In this document: one piece after another, positions 25,990 to 34,881 of the stretch
Layout of the letters: the number at the start of each line of letters is the position of its first letter
Position numbering within the stretch: position 1 is the first letter of the stretch
Position numbers and translations under genes: made by a program
DNA from: Winogradskyella sp.
GTDB lineage: Bacteria > Bacteroidota > Bacteroidia > Flavobacteriales > Flavobacteriaceae
DNA length: 52,121 nt
Reading direction: 5' to 3'
NCBI RefSeq assembly: GCF_028289625.1
Contig: NZ_JANQOM010000036.1
Span: forward strand, 1-52,121
The notes under the pieces: model-generated
Databases searched by the model: none
Seen by the model: only the letters and a program-made list of their open reading frames with translations
What the model was told of the DNA's origin: nothing

Positions 25990-26460
25990 ATGAAAAAACT
26001 AATTTTAACGACTGTTGCAATTTTTACTGGCCTATTGTTTGTTAATGCACAAGAAATAGCTGATAATGCCATAGGATTGCGGATTGGTGATGATGACGGA
26101 TTTGGTACCGAAATCTCTTACCAGCGTGCCCTTGGTGATAATAACCGACTAGAAGCCAACTTAGGTTGGAGAAGCGGTGATGGTTTTGATGGCTTTAAAA
26201 TTACAGGGCTTTATCAATGGGTTTGGGAGCTCGATGGCAATTTTAACTGGTACGCTGGTGCTGGTGGTGGTTTGGGTTCATTTGATGTCGATGATGGCGA
26301 TGACGACACCTTCTTATTTATTGCTGGCGATATTGGTATTGAGTATAATTTTGATATTCCACTCATTTTATCTTTAGACTTTAGACCAGAATTAGGCTTT
26401 GGGGATTTTAGGGATGACCTTGGCTTTGATATTGCCTTAGGTGTAAGATACCAATTCTAA
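25990..26460 (+). CDS. Small outer-membrane beta-barrel protein
   Basis: 156 residues from ATG 25990, giving a normal signal peptide (KKLILTTVAIFTGLLFVNAQ); an upstream in-frame ATG at 25963 would bury it. The mature part alternates aromatic and hydrophobic residues (NRLEANLGWRSGDGFDGF, YQWVWELDGNFNWYAGAGGG) with Asp/Gly-rich turns. It ends ALGVRYQF with the terminal Phe used by the BAM machine. It looks like an eight-stranded OmpW/porin-like barrel. A TATTTTTG -7 box (25946-25953) lies upstream and a strong terminator follows, so it is transcribed alone. Confidence 0.82.
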   Translation: MKKLILTTVAIFTGLLFVNAQEIADNAIGLRIGDDDGFGTEISYQRALGDNNRLEANLGWRSGDGFDGFKITGLYQWVWELDGNFNWYAGAGGGLGSFDVDDGDDDTFLFIAGDIGIEYNFDIPLILSLDFRPELGFGDFRDDLGFDIALGVRYQF

Positions 26461-26480
26461 CATAAAAAGAATTAAGCAAA

Positions 26481-26507
26481 AACCACCTTAATGAAGGTGG
26501 TTTTTTT
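26481..26507 (+). terminator. Rho-independent terminator after the beta-barrel gene
   Basis: AACCACCTT (26481-26489) / AAGGTGGTT (26494-26502) with a 4-nt loop and a run of T. Confidence 0.92.
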
Positions 26508-26598
26508 ATTGAGTCCATAATGGCATTTAGCACAAAACTCTTAGCAACAGCAAAAGTCAAAAGACATAATAAAAATATATTTCTCGCTTAAAAAGCGG

Positions 26599-26630
26599 TT
26601 GAATTATGCCATAAAATTTACTTAATTTTG
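26599..26630 (+). promoter_or_regulatory. Promoter of gcvT
   Basis: TTG (26599-26601), 21 bp spacer, TAATTTTG (26623-26630): full flavobacterial consensus, 27 bp before the gcvT ATG. An alternative TTG start for the ORF would sit inside this box, which decides the start in favour of 26658. Confidence 0.75.
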
Positions 26631-26657
26631 CACATCTTAATTTTGAATGAATTTATA

Positions 26658-27740
26658 ATGAAAAACACAGCCTTAACGGAAACACATATAGCATTAGGAG
26701 CCAAAATGGTACCCTTTGCTGGTTATAACATGCCTGTACAATACGAAGGTGTAACTATTGAACACGAAACAGTTAGAAAAGCTGTTGGTGTTTTTGATGT
26801 GTCCCATATGGGCGAATTTTTGATTGAAGGGCCACATGCCCTGGAATTAATTCAGAAAGTATCAAGTAATGATGCTGCAAAACTCGAAATAGGAAAAGCG
26901 CAATATAGTTGTTTGCCAAACGATGATGGTGGCATTGTGGATGACCTCATAATATATAAAGTAAAAGATGAAACCTATTTGTTGGTTGTTAATGCCAGTA
27001 ATATTGAAAAAGACTGGAACTGGATTTCATCAAAAAATAATGTAGGAGCTGATATGCGCGATTTAAGTGAGGACTATTCGCTATTAGCCATACAAGGTCC
27101 TAAAGCGGTAGAAGCCATGCAATCTTTGTCTAGTCATGATTTATCTGAGATAAAGTTCTATAATTTTGTTGTTGGTGATTTTGCAGGTATAGAGCATGTC
27201 ATTATTTCCGCAACTGGTTATACTGGCAGTGGTGGGTTTGAAATCTACTGTAAAAATTCCGAAGTAAAACAAATCTGGCATAAGGTATTAGAAGCTGGAG
27301 CAGATTTTGGTATAAAACCAATTGGCTTAGCAGCCAGGGATACGCTTCGTTTAGAAATGGGGTATTGTTTATACGGAAATGATATTGATGACACCACCTC
27401 TCCTATTGAAGCTGGGTTGAGTTGGATTTGTAAATTCAATAAGGAATTTACCAACAGTGAAGCATTACAAGCCGAAAAAGAGCGTACACCAGAACGTAAA
27501 TTAGTAGCTTTTAAATTGAATGAAAGAGGTATTCCACGTCAAGGCTACGATATTGTAGATCATAGCGGAAAAACCATTGGCAATGTAACTTCTGGGACAA
27601 TGAGCCCAAGTTTAGGAATAGGAATTGGCTTAGGCTATGTGCCAAAAGTGTTTTCTAAAGTGGATAGCAAAATCAATATTCAAGTAAGGAAGAAAGCCAT
27701 ACCTGCAACTGTTATAAAATTGCCCTTTTACAAAAGCTAA
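26658..27740 (+). CDS. gcvT: Glycine cleavage system aminomethyltransferase (T-protein)
   Basis: 360 residues from ATG 26658, the usual length. GcvT transfers the methylene group from the H-protein-bound aminomethyl arm to tetrahydrofolate, releasing ammonia. Visible motifs: [15 protein letters not shown] and FDVSHMGEF near the N-terminus (D of DVSHMGE is the catalytic Asp region), [34 protein letters not shown], and [13 protein letters not shown]. The barrel-type C-terminus has [21 protein letters not shown]. It has its own promoter. The SDR gene starts 28 bp downstream and may be co-transcribed. Confidence 0.97.
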   Translation: MKNTALTETHIALGAKMVPFAGYNMPVQYEGVTIEHETVRKAVGVFDVSHMGEFLIEGPHALELIQKVSSNDAAKLEIGKAQYSCLPNDDGGIVDDLIIYKVKDETYLLVVNASNIEKDWNWISSKNNVGADMRDLSEDYSLLAIQGPKAVEAMQSLSSHDLSEIKFYNFVVGDFAGIEHVIISATGYTGSGGFEIYCKNSEVKQIWHKVLEAGADFGIKPIGLAARDTLRLEMGYCLYGNDIDDTTSPIEAGLSWICKFNKEFTNSEALQAEKERTPERKLVAFKLNERGIPRQGYDIVDHSGKTIGNVTSGTMSPSLGIGIGLGYVPKVFSKVDSKINIQVRKKAIPATVIKLPFYKS

Positions 27741-27768
27741 CCACTGTTTTTGAATGTCGATTTGATAG

Positions 27769-28599
27769 ATGAAGAAGAATTTAAGCAAACATAAAGTACT
27801 TATCCTTGGTGCCAGTGGTTTTATTGGAAATGCCATTTACAAAGAATTAGGCCCTTATTTTAAAACCTTTGGTACGTATAGAACTCCAAAGAAGGAATTT
27901 GAGAATAATAAACAGTTCTTTCAGTACAATCTCGAAGAAGATGACGTTTACGAAATTCTTGAAGCTACAAGACCGTCAATTATTATTTCTACATTACGTG
28001 GGGATTTCCATGCGCAGACTATTGCCCACCAGCATGTAGCTGAATATGCTCTTGATTCTGGATCTAAAATTATCTTCTTGTCCTCTGCTAATGCCTTTGA
28101 TGCTTACAGTAAATACCCAAGTTACGAATTGGATAAGACCTTAAGCCATAGTATCTATGGTCACTTTAAGATTAAGATCGAAAACATGCTCTTGCGCTTA
28201 CCCAAAACTCAAGTAGCCATACTACGGTTGCCCATGGTTTTTGGTACAAATTGCCCCAGAATTCAGGAAATAAAACAGTTGATAGCAGACGATGCTTCCG
28301 TAGAGATTTTTCCGAATTTAATAATGAATGTTACGCTCGATAAGAAGGTAACCCAGCAAGTTCATTACATTATTAATAGAAATAAATATGGCATTTTTCA
28401 CTTAGGCAGTACGGATCTTGTTCATCATGATGAGTTTGTTAAACATATTTTAGATATCATTACTGAAAAGAAAGTCTTGCTAAAGCATGTGTATACAACC
28501 AACGAAGACCGTTATTTAGCTGTTTTACCTAAGTTTAATAAATTACCAAAGCATCTTCAAATTACCAGCGATAAAGTTTTGGAAGAACTTCAGAAATAG
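27769..28599 (+). CDS. NAD(P)-dependent sugar epimerase/reductase-like SDR (extended type)
   Basis: 276 residues. A Rossmann fold has GASGFIG (14-20) and a catalytic YxxxK at Y130-K134 (YGHFK). FLSSANAF supplies the Ser/Thr and ILRLPMVFG the post-catalytic strand; IFHLGSTD toward the C-terminus resembles RmlD (dTDP-4-dehydrorhamnose reductase) relatives. Because rml partners are missing, the substrate is open. It follows gcvT by 28 bp on the same strand. The repeat element at 28685-28780 follows. Confidence 0.8.
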   Translation: MKKNLSKHKVLILGASGFIGNAIYKELGPYFKTFGTYRTPKKEFENNKQFFQYNLEEDDVYEILEATRPSIIISTLRGDFHAQTIAHQHVAEYALDSGSKIIFLSSANAFDAYSKYPSYELDKTLSHSIYGHFKIKIENMLLRLPKTQVAILRLPMVFGTNCPRIQEIKQLIADDASVEIFPNLIMNVTLDKKVTQQVHYIINRNKYGIFHLGSTDLVHHDEFVKHILDIITEKKVLLKHVYTTNEDRYLAVLPKFNKLPKHLQITSDKVLEELQK

Positions 28600-28803
28600 T
28601 TAATAATATCTATATTCTCGTTGCTAAATTTCTTTTGAAGTCAATTAATATTTTGTAATTTTCAGTAACAAAACAAATCGTCGGTTCGAGTGTCACGCTC
28701 CTAGCGTGATTTATCGAGAACTAATTCAAATATTAAATACTTCTCGATACAATTTCAATAAATTGAAATCACTCGAAGTGACACATTTTTATTCAATAAT
28801 TAT
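28600..28803. repeat. Intergenic palindromic element
   Basis: No ORF. Nested inverted repeats: TCACGCT/AGCGTGA (28693-28699 / 28703-28709) and TATCGAGAA/TTCTCGATA (28712-28720 / 28741-28749). GTGTCAC (28691-28697 region) is echoed by GTGACAC near 28778-28784, and CACTCGAAGTG is a local palindrome. It resembles the short interspersed palindromic repeats common between flavobacterial genes. Confidence 0.5.
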
Positions 28804-29091
28804 ATGAAATTAGACGAATCTACCATTGAAAAAAAACTACTGCATTTCCCAGAATGGGAGTATTATGACAATGCCATTCATGTAGAATTAGAGTTTGATA
28901 ATTTTAAGGATTGCTTTAGCGCTATGAGCCGTATTGCCTTTGAGTGCGAAGCGCAAAATCACCATCCAGATTGGAGCAATGTTTACAACGTGTTAAGAAT
29001 ATCACTTTCTACTCACGATGCTGGTGGCGTAACACAAAAGGACTTTGATTTAGCGGAAGCTATTGAAGCTATAGTTGAAGCTGAGGAATAG
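28804..29091 (+). CDS. 4a-hydroxytetrahydrobiopterin dehydratase (pterin carbinolamine dehydratase)
   Basis: 95 residues, typical for PCD/PhhB/DCoH. The signature is CEAQNHHPDWSNVYN (48-62), with catalytic H53-H54-P55 and W57, and STHDAGGVTQKDFDLA (69-84, H71/D72). The enzyme dehydrates the carbinolamine formed by aromatic amino acid hydroxylases, regenerating the pterin cofactor. No phenylalanine hydroxylase gene is in the window. It ends 8 bp before the S41 protease gene. Confidence 0.95.
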   Translation: MKLDESTIEKKLLHFPEWEYYDNAIHVELEFDNFKDCFSAMSRIAFECEAQNHHPDWSNVYNVLRISLSTHDAGGVTQKDFDLAEAIEAIVEAEE

Positions 29092-29099
29092 GCAAATCT

Positions 29100-31142
29100 A
29101 TGATTAAGACTCTTGCCTCTTTTTTATGTATATGTTCTGCGTTTTCATCTTTTTGTCAAGAAGCAACCTTCTGTTCAGAATTAGTGTCTATCGCAAAAAT
29201 TGTCGAAACCTCTCATTATAAGCCCAAGCCCTTAAATGACAGCTTGTCGATTGGTGTCTACAAGTTATTTTTAAAAAGCATGGATGAAAGCCAGAGTTTT
29301 TTTACCTCCAAGGACATTCTAGACTTCAGTAAAGACCAATATCAACTCGACGATTACATAAGGAATAAAGATTGTGGTTTTATAACACGATATGCTCAAA
29401 TTTTAGAAAAGAGGATTAACAATTCAAAAGCCATATTAGAGTCTTTAAAGGATTCAAACCTCGACTATTCAGGAAAAGACAGTCTTTATTATAGGTCTAA
29501 TGACGACCGATTGTATTTTAAGGATGACAAAGCCATCGCTAGGTTTTGGAACAAAAAGCTGCGGTATAAAATCCTAAGGAAACTTGTAGAAAACGACAGC
29601 GACCTCGTCCAAATAGAAAACAACTTTAAAGTATTAGAAAGTGCGGTTAAGCTAAAAATCATAGATAATGAGATTTGCTTGCTGAACGAGCTTTTAAAAT
29701 CTAAGGGTTCGGTCTTAAGCTTGGTTGAAAGTGCTTTTTTAGACGCTTTCCTAAAATATCAGGATCCAAATTCTGCCTATTTTAGTGCTTCGGAAAAGAA
29801 TTTATACGAAACCTCTATTGCCAATTCCCAAGAGACTTTTGGCATAACAACCCAAAAGCAAAAAAATGGAGACATCGTCATATCCTATATTGCACCAGGG
29901 AGTACTGCGTCTAAGCAAAGTGAGCTCGAAGTCAATGATATCATCTTAGAATTAAAAGCCAATAATAAAACCCTAGAGACTTATTGTATCTCTAACCAAA
30001 CCATTACAGAATACATTAATGATTCTAAAAATAATAGCGTGTTATTTAAGGTTAAAAAGCAAAATGGAGATATAAAATCCATTAGACTTAAAAAAACATC
30101 CGTCTCAGTAGAAAGTAATTCTATTACTGGATATGTTATAGATGGCACACTTAAAATCGGATATATCAACATTGATAGTTTTTATACCGATTTGGAATCA
30201 TTACATGGTCTTGGAGTAGCTAATGATGTTGCAAAACAACTCTATAAGCTTCAACGCGAAGGCATTGAAGGTCTTGTTGTAGACCTTAGGTTTAATGGAG
30301 GTGGCTCTATGAAAGAAGCTACCGAATTAACAGGTATGTTTGTTGACAAAGGGCCTGTTGCCATATCGAGCATGAGAAATTACGATAATTATACCATAAG
30401 AGACCCAAATCGAGGCACCATTTTTAATAAGCCCATGGTTATCTTAATCAATCAGTTTAGCGCATCTGCATCCGAGTTTTTTGCTGGTGCACTACAAGAC
30501 TATAATAGAGCCGTTCTCATAGGTTCCACAACCCATGGTAAAGCAACATCCCAAAGTATACTACCTGTTAACGAATATCAAAATACCAATTTCATAAAGT
30601 TAACTATGGGGCAGTTTTACAGGGTTACTGGTGAAAGCCATCAAGAAACAGGTGTCATCCCAGATATAATATTACCAAGTATATATGATAACTATAAATC
30701 GCAGGAAGTTTTTAAATCGCATACTTTACCTAACAGTACAGTAAATGTAACTTTAAAGCATAGCGCCAAACCAAAAATGGATCTAAGCACCATAAAAAGC
30801 AAGAGCGAAGACCGTGTTAACGGTAGTTCCGCCTTTAGTGCCATAAAGACATTTAACACAATCTTTGTAAACGATTATGTGTATAAGGAAGGTGCTTATC
30901 CGTTGACACTAAAATATATCTTCAATGATAATGCTACTTATAAAACAGCATTCAACGACTACAATAAAGCACTAGAACAGAGTCTTCCTAAATTAAATGT
31001 TCTTAATAATGCTTCGACCAAAGCCATTTTAGAATATAACGAAGATGATAAAATCGCAAATGAAAAGCTTCGGAAAGGTTTGGGCCAAGACCCTTACATT
31101 CAAGAAGCCTATTTAATAATCAATGATATCATAAATCTTTAA
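29100..31142 (+). CDS. C-terminal-processing (S41/Prc-like) periplasmic protease
   Basis: 680 residues, signal peptide (LCICSAFSSFCQ). Layout: N-terminal helical domain (about 25-230, with DESQSFFTSKDI and AFLKYQDPNSAYFS as in Prc), a PDZ domain (about 235-330) and the S41 core. The core has GLVVDLRFNGGGSMKEA and the triad S456 (in SASASEFF), K481 (HGKATSQS) and Q485, spaced 25 and 4 as in CtpB/Prc. A helical C-terminal domain completes it. Prc-type proteases trim or degrade periplasmic proteins from unfolded C-termini. It lacks the DUF3340 length of E. coli Prc but keeps the layout. It is followed by the coiled-coil protein gene after 12 bp, probably the same operon. Confidence 0.92.
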   Translation: MIKTLASFLCICSAFSSFCQEATFCSELVSIAKIVETSHYKPKPLNDSLSIGVYKLFLKSMDESQSFFTSKDILDFSKDQYQLDDYIRNKDCGFITRYAQILEKRINNSKAILESLKDSNLDYSGKDSLYYRSNDDRLYFKDDKAIARFWNKKLRYKILRKLVENDSDLVQIENNFKVLESAVKLKIIDNEICLLNELLKSKGSVLSLVESAFLDAFLKYQDPNSAYFSASEKNLYETSIANSQETFGITTQKQKNGDIVISYIAPGSTASKQSELEVNDIILELKANNKTLETYCISNQTITEYINDSKNNSVLFKVKKQNGDIKSIRLKKTSVSVESNSITGYVIDGTLKIGYINIDSFYTDLESLHGLGVANDVAKQLYKLQREGIEGLVVDLRFNGGGSMKEATELTGMFVDKGPVAISSMRNYDNYTIRDPNRGTIFNKPMVILINQFSASASEFFAGALQDYNRAVLIGSTTHGKATSQSILPVNEYQNTNFIKLTMGQFYRVTGESHQETGVIPDIILPSIYDNYKSQEVFKSHTLPNSTVNVTLKHSAKPKMDLSTIKSKSEDRVNGSSAFSAIKTFNTIFVNDYVYKEGAYPLTLKYIFNDNATYKTAFNDYNKALEQSLPKLNVLNNASTKAILEYNEDDKIANEKLRKGLGQDPYIQEAYLIINDIINL

Positions 31143-31154
31143 TTTAAATCCTTT

Positions 31155-32180
31155 ATGAAAAAAATTACCATCCTTTTGATTTTTCTAATAGCCACAAGCA
31201 CGTACTCTCAAAATTTTGATTCAGCCATAAGCTACTTGGACTTTGTGGCCGAGCAGCAAGAAGGTATAACGAAAAAAATGTGGCGGTATACCAAGGCTAT
31301 TGCTCATGGCAGGAGTGACAGAAATGTAGAAAGCAAAAGAAAAAGCTTGCTAAAAACCTTAGACCGCGCCATTTCAAAAATTAGAAAAGCTTCGGGTTAT
31401 CAAGATAACGTGTTTAAGGATCAGCTTCTGAAGCGCTTACAATTCAACAAAGATCTTCTTAATAATGAATACGCCAAAATAATTGACATGAAAGCCGTAG
31501 CTGAGCAATCTTATGATGCTATGGAGGCCTACATGTTAGCGCAAGAGTTGGCTGATAAAAAAATGGAGGAAATACAAGAGGAATACGAAGCCAATTATTA
31601 TGCCTTTGCTGCTAAGCATAATATTAATATTATAGAGAGTGAAAGTGATCTTGGAAAGAAAATGGCCATATCCAATGAGGTCTTCGGGTATTACAAAAAG
31701 ATGTATCTGATTTATTTTAAGGTTTATATCAATGAAGTCTATCTTATGGACGCGCTTAATAACAAAGATATTAATGCGATACAACAAAATGCCAATGCCC
31801 TTAGCGAAAGTGCAAAGGAAGGTCTGGAGATACTAAATGCCGTTGAAAATTACAAAAACGATAAATCCGTTATGATGGCCACAAAAAAAGCCTTTGAGTT
31901 TTTTATTGATGAGGCCGATAATAAAGTTAATATCCTTACCGATTTTTTAGTCCTAAATGAAGACCTAGAAAAAGCCCAAGCCACATTAGAAAAAACGCCT
32001 CAACGCAAACGCACTAAAGAACAAATAGATAGTTACAATGCTATGGTGAAGGATTTTAACAAAGCCGTTAAACAGTACAATAAGACCAATGTAGATCTCA
32101 ACAAAAGGCGCGAATCGATTATTAATAGTCTTAATATCGTCAACCAAAAGTTTTTAGATAAGCATATACCAAACGATTAG
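31155..32180 (+). CDS. Exported helical coiled-coil protein, unknown function (341 aa)
   Basis: A signal peptide (KKITILLIFLIATSTYSQ) is followed by an almost wholly alpha-helical, charged protein with heptad-like stretches (about 60-110 and 270-335, for example DFNKAVKQYNKTNVDLNKRR). No domain is recognised with certainty; it resembles the helical surface proteins annotated as LIC11966-like. It is 12 bp downstream of the S41 protease gene. It could be an adaptor or substrate of that protease, as NlpI is for Prc, but this is only inference from position. Confidence 0.7.
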   Translation: MKKITILLIFLIATSTYSQNFDSAISYLDFVAEQQEGITKKMWRYTKAIAHGRSDRNVESKRKSLLKTLDRAISKIRKASGYQDNVFKDQLLKRLQFNKDLLNNEYAKIIDMKAVAEQSYDAMEAYMLAQELADKKMEEIQEEYEANYYAFAAKHNINIIESESDLGKKMAISNEVFGYYKKMYLIYFKVYINEVYLMDALNNKDINAIQQNANALSESAKEGLEILNAVENYKNDKSVMMATKKAFEFFIDEADNKVNILTDFLVLNEDLEKAQATLEKTPQRKRTKEQIDSYNAMVKDFNKAVKQYNKTNVDLNKRRESIINSLNIVNQKFLDKHIPND

Positions 32181-32234
32181 TAGAATTATTTAAATTTGTC
32201 AGCATTACGCCACAACAGTTAAAATAAATAATAG

Positions 32235-32981
32235 ATGGGAAGAGCTTTTGAGTTTAGAAAGGCAAGGAAAATGAAACGTTGGTCCGCTATGAGCAAGGCC
32301 TTTACACGTATTGGTAAAGATATTGTAATAGCCGTAAAGGAAGGTGGTCCCGATCCCGATAGTAATTCGCGTTTACGAGCCGTTATACAGAATGCCAAGT
32401 CTGTAAACATGCCCAAGGATAACATTGAGCGCGCTATTAAACGTGCCACTGACAAGAACCAAGGGGATTATAAGGAAGTCCTCTTTGAGGGTTACGCACA
32501 GCACGGCATTGCAGTACTCATAGAAACCGCTACGGACAATAATACTCGCACGGTTGCCAATGTACGCAGCTATTTTAACAAATGTGATGGTAGCTTAGGT
32601 ACACAAGGCTCTGTAGTTTTTATGTTTGACCATACTTGTAACTTTAAGATTAATGGAGATGGACTGGATTTGGAAGAATTGGAATTGGAGTTGATTGATT
32701 TTGGTGTAGAGGAAATCTTTGAAGATACCGACGAAGATGCCGATGGTAACGAACAGACCAGCGTCATGATATACGCACCGTTTGAAAGCTTTGGCAGTAT
32801 ACAATCTTATTTAGAGGAAAGCACTATTGAGATTATTTCTTCTGGTTTTGAACGCATTCCACAGGTAACCAAAAAATTAACTTCAGAACAAATGGAAGAC
32901 GTCGAAAAACTGCTCGAAAAGTTGGAGGAAGATGACGATGTACAGAACGTTTACCACACAATGGAAGAAGCCACAGAATAG
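32235..32981 (+). CDS. YebC/TACO1-family protein
   Basis: 248 residues. The N-terminus MGRAFEFRKARKMKRW is the Bacteroidota form of the YebC start; RIGKDIVIAVKEGGPDPDSN, NMPKDNIERAI, FEGYAQHGIAVLIE and VRSYFNKCDGSLGTQGSVVFMF are family blocks. The acidic C-terminal domain (EDTDEDADG) is typical. YebC proteins were annotated as transcription regulators; members are now linked to relief of ribosome stalling (TACO1-like). It stands alone, with a terminator directly downstream. It is the last gene before the cassette array. Confidence 0.95.
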   Translation: MGRAFEFRKARKMKRWSAMSKAFTRIGKDIVIAVKEGGPDPDSNSRLRAVIQNAKSVNMPKDNIERAIKRATDKNQGDYKEVLFEGYAQHGIAVLIETATDNNTRTVANVRSYFNKCDGSLGTQGSVVFMFDHTCNFKINGDGLDLEELELELIDFGVEEIFEDTDEDADGNEQTSVMIYAPFESFGSIQSYLEESTIEIISSGFERIPQVTKKLTSEQMEDVEKLLEKLEEDDDVQNVYHTMEEATE

Positions 32982-33003
32982 AGTTTACAATATGATTAAT
33001 TGG

Positions 33004-33026
33004 AGAGGGCTTCTGCCCTCTTTTTT
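33004..33026 (+). terminator. Rho-independent terminator after yebC
   Basis: AGAGGGC (33004-33010) / GCCCTCT (33015-33021), 4-nt loop, T run. It also separates chromosomal transcription from the cassette array. Confidence 0.93.
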
Positions 33027-33078
33027 ATTATCCAAAATTTATTGAAAATTAAATCGTATTAATTATCTTTAATCTAGA

Positions 33079-33108
33079 ACGAAATCACAGCCGAGACCGT
33101 TGTACGCA
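33079..33108 (+). repeat. attC-like half site at the left border (site 0)
   Basis: Only the right arm is present: CACAGCCGAGACC then the box GTTGTACGCA (33099-33108). It is nearly identical to the right end of site 5. Upstream sequence (33027-33078) is A+T-rich with no matching left arm. It may be the primary attachment site or a truncated attC. Confidence 0.65.
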
Positions 33109-33142
33109 ATTTGACCAAATCGCAACTGAGTTGAAAAAATAA

Positions 33143-33517
33143 ATGGATAATAAACTGAAAATTATTTCTCTGACTTCATACTCACTCATAATTCTTATGG
33201 GACAAATGATTGGACTTCCATTTATTTTATGGCTGATTTTTACAAGTTTTGATTTTGGAAATAGTGACCAGATTTTTGCAATTAGCGGACTAATCGGAAT
33301 CATTATAAATTTCACAAAGTATGGGAAACCGACACTCGGAAAAATATTAAGTTTTGTTCTTATGATTCTACCAATCGTGAGACGAATGACTGAAATACCA
33401 ATAGAAAAATTTAATTATTTGACTTTTCAGATACCGCTTTTGATTTTTGTAATTGCTTATCTGATTTACATAATTAAACCAAATAGAAATAAAAAAACTG
33501 CGTATAACAATGTATAA
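33143..33517 (+). CDS. Cassette A: four-helix membrane protein, unknown (124 aa)
   Basis: A hydrophobic protein with about four membrane helices (about 8-36, 42-60, 66-85 and 96-116) and a short basic tail. No recognised family. It is the only gene of the first cassette (33099 to 33508). The cassette start GTTGTACGCA is complementary at 9/10 positions to TGCGTATAAC (33499-33508), which overlaps the end of the gene. The gene stops within the left arm of the site, as is common in integron cassettes. Confidence 0.65.
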   Translation: MDNKLKIISLTSYSLIILMGQMIGLPFILWLIFTSFDFGNSDQIFAISGLIGIIINFTKYGKPTLGKILSFVLMILPIVRRMTEIPIEKFNYLTFQIPLLIFVIAYLIYIIKPNRNKKTAYNNV

Positions 33518-33663
33518 TCGCAATTTGCTGCCGCCAGTTCACTTCGCTCGTGTCGGCGGATTGGACCGTTGGCAAATCCACTCGGAATTGCTAACGCCTG
33601 TTTTTAACTCGAAAATAATCGCTAATTTAACATGTAACTGACAGTTATACGAGACCGTTGGCA
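33499..33663 (+). repeat. attC-like site 1
   Basis: Left box TGCGTATAAC, right box GTTGGCATTA. Outer stem TGTATAA / TTATAC. Variant with an internal GC-rich stretch (CCGCCAGTTC...GTCGGCGG) shared with site 12 and, in decayed form, site 16. Confidence 0.8.
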
Positions 33664-33677
33664 TTAATTATTCGAAA

Positions 33678-34631
33678 ATGGGAAAAGGTGACAAGAAAAC
33701 TAAAAAAGGAAAAAGGTTTTCAAAGTCTTTTGGTGTTCATCGTTCTAAAAAGAAATATTCTTCAATTGAATTATTTCGAAGAAAAAATAGTTATTATCGA
33801 AAAAAATTCTCAAAAAAATCATCATTTAAAAAAACCAAACAATCAGATGTTATTACGGAATTGACATTAGCTCTAGTCAGTGAGAAAAATGGATTTTATT
33901 ATTCTTCAGGTTCTGCTGTAATAATTGCACCTTACCTAGCTATAACTGCAAAACACATAATTGAAGATTTTTTTAACAAGTATGACAACAAAGACAAAAA
34001 AACCTTAAAAAATAAAACAGGCGAAATAAAAGGCACATTTTCATTAACTGCATTCCAGACATTAGGTGGCGAAAAAGACAAATCTATTTGGTCTATTACA
34101 AGAATGTGGCCTTGTGCAAGTACAGACATTTATTTTCTTAGGCTTACACCAGCATCCCAATTAGCTTTGGATTATAAATGGAAAAAAATAACACTTGATT
34201 TTAAGACCGTTAAAGTAGGTGAAAGAGTTTCTGCTTTTGGTTATGGGAATTCTAAATATATAAAAGAGAAGAGTCTTAATAATCTAACATATGAAGCTTC
34301 AACATCAGTTGGTGAAATAATTGAAGTATATCCTGAGAAAAGAGATAGTTCCAGATTAAACTTCCCTTGCTTTATGACAAATTCAAGATATGATGGTGGT
34401 ATGAGTGGTGGTCCAGTTTTTAATGAAAGAGGTTTTTTATGTGGACTTATATGCTCTAGTTTACCTGCGAGAAATATTAACGAAGAAGATGTTTCATATG
34501 TCTCTTTATTAAAACCTATCCTAATGACACAAATTGATATTCCTTATATAGAATTAGGACAAATCGGTATTTATCCTATTTTAAAGTTAGTAGAAGAAGG
34601 AATTATAAGTGCTGTTGATTATGAGACATAA
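33678..34631 (+). CDS. Cassette B: trypsin-like serine protease with ribosomal Thx-like N-terminus
   Basis: 317 residues. The first about 26 residues, MGKGDKKTKKGKRFSKSFGV plus HRSKKK, closely resemble the small 30S ribosomal protein bTHX of Bacteroidota. A very basic linker follows (27-58). The rest is a chymotrypsin-fold peptidase with H93 (ITAKHII), D150 (STDIYFLRL) and S243 (GMSGGPVF), and a substrate-pocket strand FLCGLICSS. There is no signal peptide, so it should be intracellular. The basic leader could target it to the ribosome or RNA. Trypsin-like domains fused to odd N-termini are frequent in defence proteins, but that role is inference. Cassette ends match 10/10 (GTTGGCATTA / TAATGCCAAC). 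Confidence 0.82.
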   Translation: MGKGDKKTKKGKRFSKSFGVHRSKKKYSSIELFRRKNSYYRKKFSKKSSFKKTKQSDVITELTLALVSEKNGFYYSSGSAVIIAPYLAITAKHIIEDFFNKYDNKDKKTLKNKTGEIKGTFSLTAFQTLGGEKDKSIWSITRMWPCASTDIYFLRLTPASQLALDYKWKKITLDFKTVKVGERVSAFGYGNSKYIKEKSLNNLTYEASTSVGEIIEVYPEKRDSSRLNFPCFMTNSRYDGGMSGGPVFNERGFLCGLICSSLPARNINEEDVSYVSLLKPILMTQIDIPYIELGQIGIYPILKLVEEGIISAVDYET

Positions 34632-34641
34632 GTTTATTAAC

Positions 34642-34780
34642 TAATGCCAACAACGTGTATATTCAATTGCTAGCTTCTTGCCTACTTTGGAAAATCCTCG
34701 CGGATTTTCCATTCAGTAATTATTTGCTATTTTAGTGCTTAAACCACGCAACTGAAACATACACAAACACGTTAGCGGTA
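34642..34780 (+). repeat. attC-like site 2
   Basis: Left box TAATGCCAAC, right box GTTAGCGGTA. Outer stem GTGTAT...CAATTGC with GCAACTG...ATACAC. Perfect tip hairpin GGAAAATCC/GGATTTTCC. Confidence 0.85.
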
Positions 34781-34881
34781 ATACAAAAACAACCTTACTA
34801 ATTCAAATGACCATTTCACTCAATATGCATTTTCTTTAAAAGGAACTTAATTTAGTTTCGTAAAAATTCAATATCCAAATA

